A stretch of DNA of 41,823 bases from Chrysophaeum taylorii (lineage: Eukaryota > Sar > Pelagophyceae > Pelagomonadales > Pelagomonadaceae). The stretch lies in assembly GCA_029834535.1 (NCBI GenBank), contig JAQMWT010000267.1, forward strand, positions 1-41,823. Reading direction: 5' to 3'. Position 1 is the first letter of the stretch. Every line of letters begins with the position of its first letter. Positions 1 through 9,247 of the stretch are shown here, piece after piece. The translations under genes and the position numbers were made by a program. Below the pieces are notes generated by a model that made no database searches, was not told the origin of the DNA, and saw nothing but the letters and a program-made list of their open reading frames with translations.

Positions 1-472
1 GCCACCAGTTCTTGCTTTCGAATACTTGTCTTTCAAGAGCGACGACCGCCGTCGGCTTGGACATGGAAGGCCGCCATTTCGCTCCGCTCGACGGCATCCA
101 AGATTTTAATGCGGAGTTTTCTTTGGACGCCCCCGCGATCGTCCGTCGCGATACAGGGCACGCACCCGCCGTGATCCACGGCAATGGCCGCCGTGGCAAG
201 GAGCTTCTCGCGTCCCGCGTCTACCCACACCTTTTTTCTTGCGAAATGAGGAGTGGCGAGCGTCGCGACATTCTGCCCTGTTTCGGAGACCTTGCCGACG
301 GGGTCCTCGATGCGATCTTGGCTCGGCTACGCGTTTTCGCGACGCTGACCTTTCTCGAAATCTAAGGCTTGCCGACAATGTCATTTCCAATCTTTGAGGA
401 GAACATCGGAATCATCTGGCATCCTTCGCCACATTGACCTACGCAAAAAAGAGAGTCTGAAAGCGGTGGACG
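1..472. other. Left edge, no confident gene
   Basis: No complete gene is recognised upstream of the cyanase start. On the minus strand at about 33-230 there is a short open stretch with a loose resemblance to an RNase H-like fold, as found at the end of plant-type non-LTR retrotransposon polyproteins (a DDRGG segment followed by an AVERSEMAAF segment). The similarity is weak and the stretch is closed by stops on both sides, so it could be a decayed element or chance. The cyanase promoter must lie in or overlap the last few hundred bases. Confidence 0.2.
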
Positions 473-1165
473 ATGTTCGTCACTCGCCAGGGGGTTGTGT
501 TCGCACGCCACGGCTTACGCGTGGGCCCCCGGAGCTTCTCGTCGGGTTTGGCTGACAGGGTGCTTGCCGCCAAGCAGGTAGTCAGTGTGTTGCAACCCAG
601 TTTTTTTCAAGTGTTCGCTGACTACGAGAGGCAGGCATCAGGCAAGACGTTCGACGAGCTCGCGGCTTCGCTCGGATACACGAACGCCTACACGTGCGGC
701 CGCTTGGGTCCTTTACCTGATGAGTGCGCAGGGCACAGCTGCTGATGGGCCAGGCTCAACTCAAACCTGGAGCACGTGACAAGCTAGCGGCGCTCCTACC
801 CACAATCACTGCTGAGGACCTTGACGCCATGATGGCGCCACCCTTCCGAACTTTCGACAGCGACGTCCTCAAGGAGCCCAATGTCTACCGGACCTACGAG
901 GCCATCACGCACTATGGGCACGCGATAAAGGCTCTTGTCAACGAAAAGTTTGGGGATGGCATCATGTCGGCCATCGACTTTTATCTGACGGTCGGCGAGA
1001 CTACGGGCAAGAGCGGCGAACGCCGCGTCGTTGTCACGGTGAGACCTGCGCCCGTGGATTCAATCTTTACACTATTATTGATATCCCCTACAGTTCAACG
1101 GCAAGTTCCTGCCTTTCATCGAGCAGCTGGCTTCGGACAACTCTGCCCCAGCTCCGGACAAGTAG
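473..1165 (+). CDS. cynS: Cyanate hydratase (cyanase), four exons with three tiny introns
   Basis: Cyanase converts cyanate and bicarbonate to ammonia and carbon dioxide through carbamate, detoxifying cyanate and releasing usable nitrogen. The exons read from the sequence are 473-577, 635-693, 732-1038 and 1094-1165, giving 180 residues and a stop at 1163-1165. The introns are 578-634 (57 nt), 694-731 (38 nt) and 1039-1093 (55 nt), all GT-AG. Splicing restores the helical N-terminal domain (LAAKQ joined to ASGKTFDELAASLGY) and the catalytic domain. The family's catalytic Arg and Glu are in VYRTYEA and the catalytic Ser is in GIMSAIDF; the C-terminal FNGKFLPF motif follows intron 3. About 25 residues ahead of the conserved domain are rich in Arg and Ser and poor in acidic residues, so they may be an organelle-targeting peptide. 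The family is usually about 155-170 residues. The identification is very strong; only the exact start is uncertain. Confidence 0.94.
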
Positions 1166-1552
1166 AACCTCGCTCGGTAGTTAACTTTGGGCATAGCAGC
1201 TAGAGGTCACCTTGCTCTCGAACCCAGAACAAACTTCCTTCTCGAGCCGACCCTACTGATCCGGGCCTCTCCTTCTGCGCGCGTTGGCCCGAATGACGCT
1301 GTACATACCCCTTTGACTGTTTTCGCAGTTCATTACCCTGATCGCTAACCGCACCGTTGAATTGCAGGACGGTGCCTTCTGAACATGCGCCTTGCAAGGG
1401 CATCCGTCCTCCCGGCGTAGGTTGGCACCTTTTCGCGCCCCCCGGGCGGGCAGGTTGGAAGCCGGAATGGTTGCAGCGGGACGGGTTATGTCCGGGGGGC
1501 GCCAAGGGAAAGTTTAACGACGAGACGGTTTTCAGTCAAATGATCGGGTCCC
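1166..1552. other. Intergenic stretch downstream of cyanase
   Basis: No gene is seen. At 1334-1353 the sequence resembles the left end of the dispersed element at 32515 (ACCCTG, then ATCGCTAACCG, differing by a two-base gap). It may be a third, strongly decayed fragment of that family. Confidence 0.3.
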
Positions 1553-1764
1553 GCACGCACCCCACCCCCCCCCCTCATAGCAGTCGACCTTTAAAACCTA
1601 GGTTCGGACTAGGGAGTCGCTTAGAAGGTGCAAACCTCGGACAATTGATAGCGATCTCTCATAACGGGTCGTTAAAAGCGCAAATTCTAAACAAACCAGC
1701 CAGGTTTAGGTTGTTTTTAAAAGTCGACTGCTAAGAGGGGGGTGGGGGTGCGTGTGGGTGCTTG
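1553..1764. mobile_element. MITE-like element with C/G-rich terminal inverted repeats
   Basis: The left arm (about 1553-1597) reads CGCACCCC, a C-run, AGCAGTCGAC, then a TTTAAAA block. The right arm (about 1714-1764) is its reverse complement with a few mismatches: TTTTAAAAGTCGACTGCT, a G-run, then GTGCGTGTGGGTGC. The arms are about 45-50 bp and enclose about 115 bp with no coding potential. The size and structure fit a non-autonomous DNA transposon. A copy of the right arm alone lies at 30211-30257, so the sequence is dispersed. No clear target-site duplication was found. Confidence 0.6.
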
Positions 1765-1783
1765 TATGTTTAGGAGTAAACTC

Positions 1784-1950
1784 AAAGGTTAAAAGGCGGA
1801 GCGTGCTCGGAGTAAAAGCAGTTTAGATTGGCGGGAGTCCGAACGTCAAAAAGGAGAACACGCTGTGAAGGTCAAAGGGCGGAGCGTGCGATGTTCAAAG
1901 CAGCTTAGATCGGCGGGGCGTCGAGCAGAAAGGAGAACTGGGGTGGGTTT
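1784..1950. repeat. Two diverged tandem copies of an 83-bp unit
   Basis: The unit starts near 1786 and again near 1868-1869. Both copies share GGCGGAGCGTGC (1795 and 1878), an AAAGCAG-TTAGAT block, GGCGGG and AAAGGAGAAC. The terminal AGGAGAACTGGGGTG recurs once more at about 2057. No function is apparent. The repeat lies between the MITE-like element and the sulfotransferase gene. Confidence 0.5.
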
Positions 1951-2184
1951 GTGGGATAGGAGGGATGTGCCCGACGGGCGGAGATAAGTACGCGGGACCT
2001 AGTCGGGGTCATCGCCGAGTCGTGGGGCAGGCGAAGAGAGGACGAGCCCCGCCCGTAGGAGAACTGGGGTGAGTGGAAGGACGTTGACGCAAGGCGATTA
2101 TAGGGGTAAGGTTAAAGTGGTTCGTGATTTCGGATCGAGATTGACGAAGGAAGACGCGCCGCGCCGTTCTCGCAGCGCACTGCC

Positions 2185-3063
2185 ATGAGCGTGATGATGT
2201 GGTTTTGCGTTTGGGGCGCGCGGGCCAGCTTGACGAGACCTCTCTCGGACGATGAGATGCTGAGCTATGTCCACATTCCGAAAGCAGCCGGCGCAAGCTT
2301 CGTCGCCGATGGGCATCGCCTGTTCACAAAATTCTACCCCAAAGTGGCGCAGGGCCAGGAGCACGGTAGTCTCTACGATCGGAAGAGGCGTCCCGAAGCC
2401 GCGCACCTCGTAATCTTGCGGTCGCCCCGAACACACGTTGTCTCGCAGTATGCCGAGTGCCGGTACGACGCGTGGGGTCGCAAAGTGACGGCCAGTACGT
2501 CCTTCCCTCGGAACGGCTCGTTTTCCGACGATTTGCTTGCGTGGGTTAAGTCCCGCGACGACTTCAACTGCTACGACCCCCGGAATATGCAGGCGAGGTA
2601 CCTTTCTAGCGACAAACAAAGCGCCCACGCCTTCGCGGCCGTCGACATGGATGTTGCGCTCGAACAGCTGGACTCGATGAGTTGGATTGGCATCGTCGAG
2701 TTCTATCACGCGTCGCTCTGCTCCCTCGTGTTCAGGAAACGCGCTCTGGTGGACTACGCCACCTCGTGCGATTGTGCCGCGCCGAAAACTGCCGCGGACA
2801 CGCACAAGAGACACTATCACGGCGACGTGCCCCCCAGCGCCAGCGCGCTCCAGGATCCGAGCCTTATCGCCCAAATTGATCTCATAACCAACCTCGACCG
2901 CATCGTTTATCGACGCGCGTTGTCACTTTTTTTTTGGCAAGTGAAGTGGATCGAGCGGCACGCGGGGGTCCGATTCTTGTGCGAGGACGCGATCGCAGCC
3001 GCGCAGCCCGATCTCGCGTACATACACCACAATCTCACCCGCCTCTACGAACATCAGGAATGA
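2185..3063 (+). CDS. Carbohydrate-type sulfotransferase, PAPS-dependent
   Basis: The 292-residue product carries the two PAPS-binding signatures of membrane/Golgi carbohydrate sulfotransferases. The 5'-phosphosulfate loop is HIPKAAGASF at residues 30-39. The 3'-phosphate site is VILRSPRTHVVSQY at about 76-89, with Arg79 and Ser87 in the expected places. Such enzymes transfer sulfate from PAPS to sugars or proteoglycan-like glycans in the Golgi lumen. The N-terminus before the loop is short (29 residues, partly hydrophobic), whereas Golgi relatives usually have a signal anchor and stem, so an upstream exon is possible. Substrate cannot be predicted. The ATG at 2185 is the first in frame that leaves the loop intact. 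No partner gene lies nearby. Confidence 0.8.
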   Translation: MSVMMWFCVWGARASLTRPLSDDEMLSYVHIPKAAGASFVADGHRLFTKFYPKVAQGQEHGSLYDRKRRPEAAHLVILRSPRTHVVSQYAECRYDAWGRKVTASTSFPRNGSFSDDLLAWVKSRDDFNCYDPRNMQARYLSSDKQSAHAFAAVDMDVALEQLDSMSWIGIVEFYHASLCSLVFRKRALVDYATSCDCAAPKTAADTHKRHYHGDVPPSASALQDPSLIAQIDLITNLDRIVYRRALSLFFWQVKWIERHAGVRFLCEDAIAAAQPDLAYIHHNLTRLYEHQE

Positions 3064-3814
3064 CGGAGCGTAGCGCATTTTGTGTTCGCACTTCCCCAGA
3101 GACCGTGGGTGACGCACGAGAGGTTGTACACAGTGGGCTTCCTTCTCACTTCTAAGAACCACAATATGAGCTTGAGGAGGGCACAAAGGCGCACGCTATT
3201 TCCCAGCTCCGAAGGTTCAGCGGCATCGCGGGCGCAAACTCCGCCGAAAAAACTTGACTAGGTCCTTCGGAATGTTGTTGAACAAAGCGGCATCTCCGCT
3301 GGGCATGGAGCTCATAGTTTCGACGTCGCTGGCCTGCTGATGAGCGCGCAGTTGATCTGACGGCAGGGCAATGAAGAGGGAGCAGTTCGTCGTGAGAACG
3401 CGCTGTGGCGTCTCGATTGGCGGCGTCGACGCCTTCGTCCCGACATCATGCTAATGTGTGCAGACGGAGAGATGGCATCAATTATCGGCTCGACCGGGTC
3501 CGGGGAAACCAAGCAGCTGAACTGTCAAAGCCCATCGTGAGCCTTTGAGCCGCGGATGAGTGCTGTACGATGGCTTTCCGCGCACCAAGCGGCTTCAGCG
3601 GCTCGTCGTGTTAGTACCCCAGGATATCCTCGTCCGCGGCAACTTGACTGTTGGGCAGGGGGTCGGTGATGTTTAAGATGAAAGGCACCGCTCAGTGTTG
3701 GCCTCGCCAGCGTTCGCGAGAGCGCATAGTACCTACCGTTACGCTTGTAGTGGCGAAAATGGGCTCATCAGTTATTTTCTCGGATTCACGAATAATAATT
3801 ATTAGGGATCCGTC
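3064..3814. other. Intergenic, nothing recognised
   Basis: Short open frames on both strands show no recognisable domains. Base composition falls towards AT at the right end, where the repeat array begins. Confidence 0.4.
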
Positions 3815-4050
3815 AAGTTTGGTCAAAAAGTTTGGTGAATTTTTTTCATGTTTGCTCGATTTTGATGTATGATTAAGGAAAAACTCACATGTGTGGTCAC
3901 TTTCCATAGAAGTTAGGTCAGTTAAGTTTGGTCACTCCGAAGTTGCATTAAGTTTGATCAATCAACCCTTCAAGTTTGATTAATTTCCTTGTAAGTTTGG
4001 TCAACAAGTTTGATCACTACTCCTCAAACTTCCACAGTATTGACCAAACT
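3815..4050. repeat. Array of the AAGTTTGGTCA motif, left group
   Basis: AAGTTTGGTCA or a one-base variant occurs at 3815, 3828 (variant), 3924, 3950 (GATCA), 3972 (GATTA), 3993 and 4006 (GATCA). An inverted copy, TGACCAAACTT, is at 4040-4050. Spacing is irregular. The surrounding DNA is AT-rich compared with the rest of the window. Further copies at 4933-4993 and 6145-6220 suggest subterminal repeats of a larger element or a cluster of protein-binding sites. Confidence 0.65.
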
Positions 4051-4276
4051 TCGGCTTTTTAAGGGGGCGCGTGAGCGCTTTTGGTGCGAAAATGCTTTAA
4101 AAACGAGAGCTAGGTGCTGCAGCTACGCAGAATCTACCGTGGCGTTACACGCGCGGCATGGACACCCCCCCATGACCGCCTTAGAAGGAGGTCCGTCCTA
4201 AGACAGCACGGCGATACGCAAGGAGAGCGGGCAGCGACACGCGGCCCCGAGAGCAGATTCCCACGGCTTGGCGTAC

Positions 4277-4665
4277 TTAAGCTGGGCCCATTCTCATACC
4301 TTCCATCGTTCGTAGAAGCCACCCAAACCGCGACTCACCACGGTGGTGTTGCCGTGGTTGTGCGTCATTCTTCAACAACAAGCGGACATAGGACACCAGA
4401 CTTACACGGTCTGCGTGAGACGGATCACCCCATTCTGCATCCCAAAACTCGAGAGGGAGCGCGTCTTTGATAATCGACTCGGGGTTGAGAACGCGAAACT
4501 CGACGACCTCGAGAAACTGCGCGAGCAACGCCCCTCGAGCACCCAAAGATTGTAGTCCCACACTTGTGCGGGACCGTACAGGACCACGTTCAGGAGTTCC
4601 TCACCGTCGCGTACCCGACCCGGAGTTAGCTGTCCAGCTTGATCATGGGACGGCAACGCGAGCAC
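4277..4665 (-). pseudogene. Degraded protein-coding remnant, one-base frame break
   Basis: Two overlapping minus-strand frames look like parts of one protein. The upstream frame (from 4665) contains ELLNVVLYGPAQVWDYNLW. The downstream frame (to 4277) contains LLAQFLEVVEFRVLNPESI and continues through FWDAEWGDPSHADRVSLV. They meet at a short G-run near 4535, where a single-base difference would join them. No family was recognised. The location between groups of the 11-bp repeat suggests the decayed cargo of a mobile element, but that is inference, and the frames could be chance. Confidence 0.3.
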
Positions 4666-4932
4666 GTGCCGTTACGCCAGCATAAACAACTCGCACGACC
4701 GTAAGAGAACACCTCCTTATCCTCCTCCTCCTCGCGCATCTCGACAACCCCGCCCTGCCGCAAGATCTCCCCGGGAGCTGCTGCTGCACCGTCGAGCACT
4801 GTACGAGAAAGTCGGCAAATACAAGCTGCGGCGCGAAGGGATGTCAAGACGTCGACAGCCTCGTTCCGGAAGATCGCCGACACCACCCCTGTAATTCTAA
4901 CCCTGTCATCCAGTACGAGTCTAAAATATGAC

Positions 4933-4993
4933 AAGTTTGATGTGATTGTTCGAAATTTGATCACACCAAATTGAATGCCTCCAAGTTTGACCA
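4933..4993. repeat. AAGTTTGGTCA motif, middle group
   Basis: Three diverged copies occur: AAGTTTGATGT at about 4933, AAATTTGATCA near 4953 and AAGTTTGACCA at 4983-4993. They belong to the same family as the arrays at 3815-4050 and 6145-6220. Confidence 0.5.
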
Positions 4994-5239
4994 TACACAC
5001 GCATCAACATGCGAACACTCGCAGAACAACATATACAAACAAGGCCTGCGCAAGACAACGCTGATACCACGCTGTTTCGTCGCCCAAGATTATTCGGATG
5101 CGCCTTATTAGTTCGATGTTTATGACAGACTACAGCGAACGATCCCGGTTCGTCATCTCGTGCCTTTAGCGGATGACATTGTTGCAGATGTCTATCAAAC
5201 GCATATGCCGAGAAGAGCCGCCTGACTGACTAACTAACT

Positions 5240-5512
5240 AACTTCAGACCTCTCCCGAGCATGGGAGCCAGGCCGGACCGGCAGGAGCCGGTACGGAATC
5301 ACGGAGGAAAATCACGCAGTTGGGGCAGAGGCGAGGGACGAGGACGGACTTGTTGATGGTGGACCGCCACTGCGCCGTCTTGTGCGAGGTCGTGCAAAAG
5401 CGTCGCAGGCCGCGGACGTGTTGGTCCACGAACAATCGACCTGTCCGTCGCGCTCTGCCCAACCGAGCGAACCCCATCCCAACACGGACTTTCCGGGTGC
5501 TAACCGGCCAGC
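5240..5512 (-). mobile_element. Dispersed repeat, copy A (truncated)
   Basis: This segment is nearly identical, in reverse complement, to 32627-32904, with only scattered substitutions and small indels visible by eye. One end is followed at 5221-5243 by a short CTGA/CTAA tandem tail. The other end stops matching copy B just after the CCGGCCAGC at 5504-5512, so this copy lacks about 110 bp present in B. In the orientation of B, both copies keep a frame containing GRLFVDQHVRGLRRFC and ending in PAWLPCSGEV. No known domain was recognised in it. Confidence 0.7.
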
Positions 5513-6144
5513 GAGCCGCCTGACTTGCCCTCCATAAAGCCCTTGATGAGGACCGACACGGCCTCGCAGAAGTGCTTCGCGCGATAGCTGGATCTTTGTC
5601 GGCAAGAAGGTTCGGAGCAGGTGTGCCTTTTAGCACACGCGACGGTATTTTCTACTTGCACATCACAACGAGCAGCACGCACATAAACGCTGCATCTTGC
5701 ATATAGCACTTGAACGACAGCGCTGTCGCGCTGTAGACCATGTTGTACACGCCGTCAACTTGCCGCCCGTGTCGAACATCATCTGCTGCAAGTCGGCCTC
5801 GAGAACACACCTGCTGAACTTGGCATCTTGGTCAGATCGAGTAAAGTGGAGCCTCGTATTTGCGCGCTCTGAGCTGCGACAGCGTACTCGGCGATCTCTC
5901 ATAGTCGTTTACCTTCGCCTGGGCACGCGACTTCTTGTTTTCTTTCTCGGCGTCGTGGTCAACCGACGTCGGCGTGTTACCACCACGCTCCCGCTCGACC
6001 TGAGCGAAGCCCGCATCGATACCGTGTTCGTTTCGAAGTCGAAGGACGATCCGGAGTCACAGCGCGACGTGCAGAACCGCTGAAAGCTTGATCACGGCGG
6101 GCCTTGTTTTGTCATCGAACCGTATGTTTGCTCTCTGAGAGTAC
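5513..6144. other. Gene-poor segment with scattered coding-like fragments
   Basis: Several short frames on the minus strand look protein-like, such as one at about 5660-5760 with VYNMVYSATALSF and one at 5525-5600 with HFCEAVSVLIKGF. None extends more than about 40 residues before a stop and no family is recognised. Remnants of mobile-element proteins are the likeliest explanation. Confidence 0.3.
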
Positions 6145-6220
6145 AAGTTTAGTCAACCAAGAGACGGATTGACCAAACTTAAGTGACCAAACTTGTTGAA
6201 GGTTTACGGTGACCAAACTT
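6145..6220. repeat. AAGTTTGGTCA motif, right group, mainly inverted
   Basis: One direct variant (AAGTTTAGTCA, 6145-6155) is followed by three exact inverted copies, TGACCAAACTT, at 6170-6180, 6184-6194 and 6210-6220. The left group at 3815-4050 is mainly in the direct orientation, so the two groups face each other across about 2.1 kb, as subterminal repeats of one DNA element would. Confidence 0.6.
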
Positions 6221-6501
6221 ATATGGTGGTTGGAAACTTGACTTTTCCCTAATTGGGAATTAAGTCTTGCTTGGTCAGAATAACGACGCAGCTCCAGCTC
6301 AATGGTACGGACGAGGTGCGACCTCGTAGCTGCTGAGGCGCTGCAGATGATTCGATTCGAGGACCGCCGCGACGAGCGTCGGACCTCAATATGGACGCCC
6401 TCGCCTGTGGGATAATTTAACTTTCTGGCGGCGAGCGAAGGACATCGTGCGTCGATCGCTAAGCAGCTGCTGACCAATCCACACGCGTGCTTCCTCGACG
6501 A

Positions 6502-6594
6502 GCCGACCTCTGCTCTTGGCTCGCCGACCTCTGCTCTTGGCTCGCCGACCTCTGCTCTTGGCTCGCCGACCTCTGCTCTTGGCTCGCCGACCTC
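6502..6594. repeat. 21-bp minisatellite, four full copies
   Basis: The unit GCCGACCTCTGCTCTTGGCT plus a final C repeats without change at 6502, 6523, 6544 and 6565, with a partial fifth copy at 6586. The length is a multiple of three, so a minus-strand frame reads a 7-residue repeat (EVGEPRA), but there is no sign that this frame is a gene. Confidence 0.9.
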
Positions 6595-7797
6595 GCGTTT
6601 GCGCATGTCGCAAACTAACGCTGCCTCGATCCACCACCTTGGTCGCAGACGTTCTTCGCGCTCTCGCGCCTCGCGTTGCTCGATGCCGGCCGCGCGTGTA
6701 TAATTCGGCGAGTGCACCGCGGAGACGGACGCGTTTCCCACGGCATAATTCCTGTCGTCGGCTGGAGAGTCCGCGACTTCTTGTTGCGGTTGGTCGCCAG
6801 ATGAAGCGACCGAGACGACAATGCTCTCCGTTTTTGAAACGATACGTCGTCGACGGTGGTATCTCCCCGCAACGATAGCGGCAAGAAGGCCGTTGGCTAG
6901 ATGGCGCCGTTTTTTAAGCAGCTTTGGATTCTAGCGGTGCGCGCGAGCGTCGAACGCGGTGGCAGCATCGTCGAGCTTAACGACTGGTAGCAAAAAAGAG
7001 AGAGACGCGTGCCTTTAGTAGTGGCTCGCAAGAGCGGTATCTCTCTTAGCGCCTCACGGCCACACTCTCAACATCATGATCGTTTGGGTCTTTTTTTTGT
7101 CCTCGAATGTCTCCGGGCGGCGCGAGCTCGCTTAGGGGCTCGCTTAGGGCGGCCTCCCGGCGTAGTTCCTCGACGACCTCTTTTCAAGGCGACGACGAGC
7201 TTGACCAATCATCTTGGTGCCTGGCTTGGTATCTATGCGATAGAAATCCCCGGCTTGGTTGTCTTAATAGGTTATTGGCGTGCTCGTCAGCACGTCGACG
7301 CCCCCCGTGTCCTGAGCGTCGGTCGTCGCCATGCTCTTTCTCGCGCGTGCTCGCGCGTTTGATGCCATTATGTTTCCGGGGTTATGAATGCTTCCTTCCT
7401 TGTCACCAGAATCATCACACGGCTTGAAGACATTCTGGGTTCCGATAGATAGAAACTCGCTCAACCACCTCTTCATCGTGATACCGTGCGTCACCTTCAC
7501 CGTCGAAGAAGCCAAGACCTTCCGCTTCTCTTATTTATCTCCATTGCCGCCAAAGTAGCTCATGCTCATGTTCGCAGCGGCGTGTTTCCCCGGCGACACC
7601 AAGGGAGGAGATCGCGGAGCTTCTTCTTTTTTGGAGGGAATTCGCTTCCATTTCGCCTCCATGCTACTAGAACTGTTAACAGCGATGTAACTCCGCGCGT
7701 GCAGGCGGGGTTGCACCACGCGGCGCACACACAACCCCTACTTCACCAGTTGGGAACTCATGAGTCGAGACTCCCCATCCTGCTGCAATACGCACGG
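6595..7797. other. Intergenic, nothing recognised
   Basis: Short frames on both strands have no recognisable domain or signal. The stretch ends at the stop codon of the convergently read exopolyphosphatase gene. Confidence 0.4.
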
Positions 7798-9150
7798 TCA
7801 TTGAAGTTGTCCGCAAAAATAGAGGAGGGTCGGGAGGACGGTCTTGCGCGTGACCTCGCAGGGGACGAGGGAGAAACGAAGACCATCGTTGTCAAGATCG
7901 GCGAAGTGGGCTTGGAAGCCTTGCTCGACGATCCGCTGGGACTGGAAGAGCGGCAACTCGGCGAGATCGGGCGGGAGGTCGCGGGGAAGCCTTTCGAGGT
8001 TTTGTTCGAGAACGCGGGATTCGCGGAGGAGGCCGTTTCCGACCGGCAAGTACACGATCGCCTTGCGCTTGCGGTCCTTGGGCTCCCCGGTCTTGGCGTC
8101 GCGATGCGAAGCCAAGGTCATCGCAAACATGATGTCCACGCGTCGCGCGGCGGCCATCTCGCGCAGCACCTCGGGGAGGCGGCCGTCGGCGCGCGAGAGG
8201 AGCTCGTAGAGGTCGACGAGAACGCCCGCGCAGCCGATCTCGAGGTGGCCACCCTTCGCTTGTTTGTAGTCCATGCGCAGGAGCTGGGCGGCATCGAGGT
8301 CGGCGACGTCCTTGCGTGCCTCCAACAGCGCCTTGGAGAGGTCCACGACCGTCTTCGCCCCTCCGAGGTCGAGGCTCGAGGGCAGCGGACGTTCGCGGAG
8401 TTCGATAAACCTGGCTCCCCCTGTCAATCGGTCGAGGATGGCCGTCGCGACGCGGATATCGCGCTCCGAGTACTTGCGCTGCTTGGGGTCGAAGCCGCGC
8501 GTGTCGAGGGCGATGGCCGCCAGCAGGAGCGCGATAAGGTCGTCGGGCGCGTCGCCGACGTCGAGGATACGCTCGGCGACGATCGAGCATGCCGATCCGC
8601 AGCCCGGGTCGACGACTCGCGTCGGCGCGTCGGCGTACCGACCCTCGTCGGCGTGGTGGTCGAGCACGGCGATAACCGGACACGCGGCGAGCGGCCCCAG
8701 TACGCGTTCGTCGGCGACGTTATGGTCGACGAGGGCGAGCTTCTTCGCGCCGCGACACGGTCCGAGCTCGTCGACGTACGCCAGCTCGGCAATCGAGCCG
8801 TCGGCCCTTGTTGCGATCCCACAATGCGCGAACAGAAGCGCGGCGTCCCGCCGCAGCGCCAAGTCGGCCGAGCCAAAGGCCGCGAGGGCAACGCCGCCGA
8901 CCAAGTGCGCCGTCGCGATCGCCGACACGATCGAATCGAGGTCGCCGCCGCTGTTACCGACCGCAATCACGCTCGCCTCACCCCCCAACCACTTCTCCTT
9001 CCTACGCACCAGCGCCTCGCGCCACGGCGCCGTCGTCATGCCCCGGGCCGGCGACCACGGCAACAGCGCGAGCCAACCTAGACCTCGTCTCATTTTGCCT
9101 CTTATCTTACTTACCCTCCTCCTTGTTGTGTGGGACGTACTCTTTTTCAT
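7798..9150 (-). CDS. PPX1: DHH/DHHA2 phosphoesterase, PPX1/prune-type exopolyphosphatase
   Basis: This family of metal-dependent phosphoesterases removes terminal phosphates from polyphosphate; prune relatives also act on small phosphorylated molecules. The 450-residue product has all four DHH-domain metal motifs: GNSGGDLDS (Asp70, Asp72), LVDHN (Asp142, His143), VLDHHADEG (Asp164, His165, His166) and AIALDT (Asp216). A C-terminal DHHA2 domain follows, with the MDYKQ segment expected near its start and the remaining part extending to the C-terminus. All predicted Mn-binding residues are present. The family is usually about 390-450 residues. Met at 9150 is first, but Met at 9093 begins a hydrophobic stretch and Met at 9039 lies just before the domain. 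Either could be the true start, so targeting is unsettled. It is divergent from the gene at 9248, across 97 bp. Confidence 0.9.
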   Translation of the reverse strand: MKKSTSHTTRRRVSKIRGKMRRGLGWLALLPWSPARGMTTAPWREALVRRKEKWLGGEASVIAVGNSGGDLDSIVSAIATAHLVGGVALAAFGSADLALRRDAALLFAHCGIATRADGSIAELAYVDELGPCRGAKKLALVDHNVADERVLGPLAACPVIAVLDHHADEGRYADAPTRVVDPGCGSACSIVAERILDVGDAPDDLIALLLAAIALDTRGFDPKQRKYSERDIRVATAILDRLTGGARFIELRERPLPSSLDLGGAKTVVDLSKALLEARKDVADLDAAQLLRMDYKQAKGGHLEIGCAGVLVDLYELLSRADGRLPEVLREMAAARRVDIMFAMTLASHRDAKTGEPKDRKRKAIVYLPVGNGLLRESRVLEQNLERLPRDLPPDLAELPLFQSQRIVEQGFQAHFADLDNDGLRFSLVPCEVTRKTVLPTLLYFCGQLQ

Positions 9151-9247
9151 TCTTTACCAACAACGCCAGCCGCGCTGGCGACCACACGACTTATTATTTT
9201 AGGGGGCGTAGCGTTTTGATCTCGCGCAGGCGCTGCGCCGTACGGTG
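9151..9247. promoter_or_regulatory. Shared bidirectional promoter region
   Basis: Only 97 bp separate the start codons of the exopolyphosphatase (-) and the proline-rich membrane protein (+). Unless either gene has an upstream exon elsewhere, both 5' untranslated regions and core promoters must fall in this interval or overlap the opposing coding sequence. It holds a short AT-rich stretch (TTATTATTTTA) at about 9190-9200. Confidence 0.5.

Noticed and set aside
6112..6741. Minus-strand frame with four EVGEPRA repeats as a repeat protein
   Set aside because: The repeat is an exact DNA minisatellite with unit length divisible by three. Flanking residues show no coding character and the frame also covers the 11-bp motif array.
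7486..9081. Long plus-strand open frame of 531 codons
   Set aside because: It lies opposite the exopolyphosphatase, whose frame holds all four metal motifs. High GC content keeps antisense frames open. The plus-strand product has no recognisable domain.
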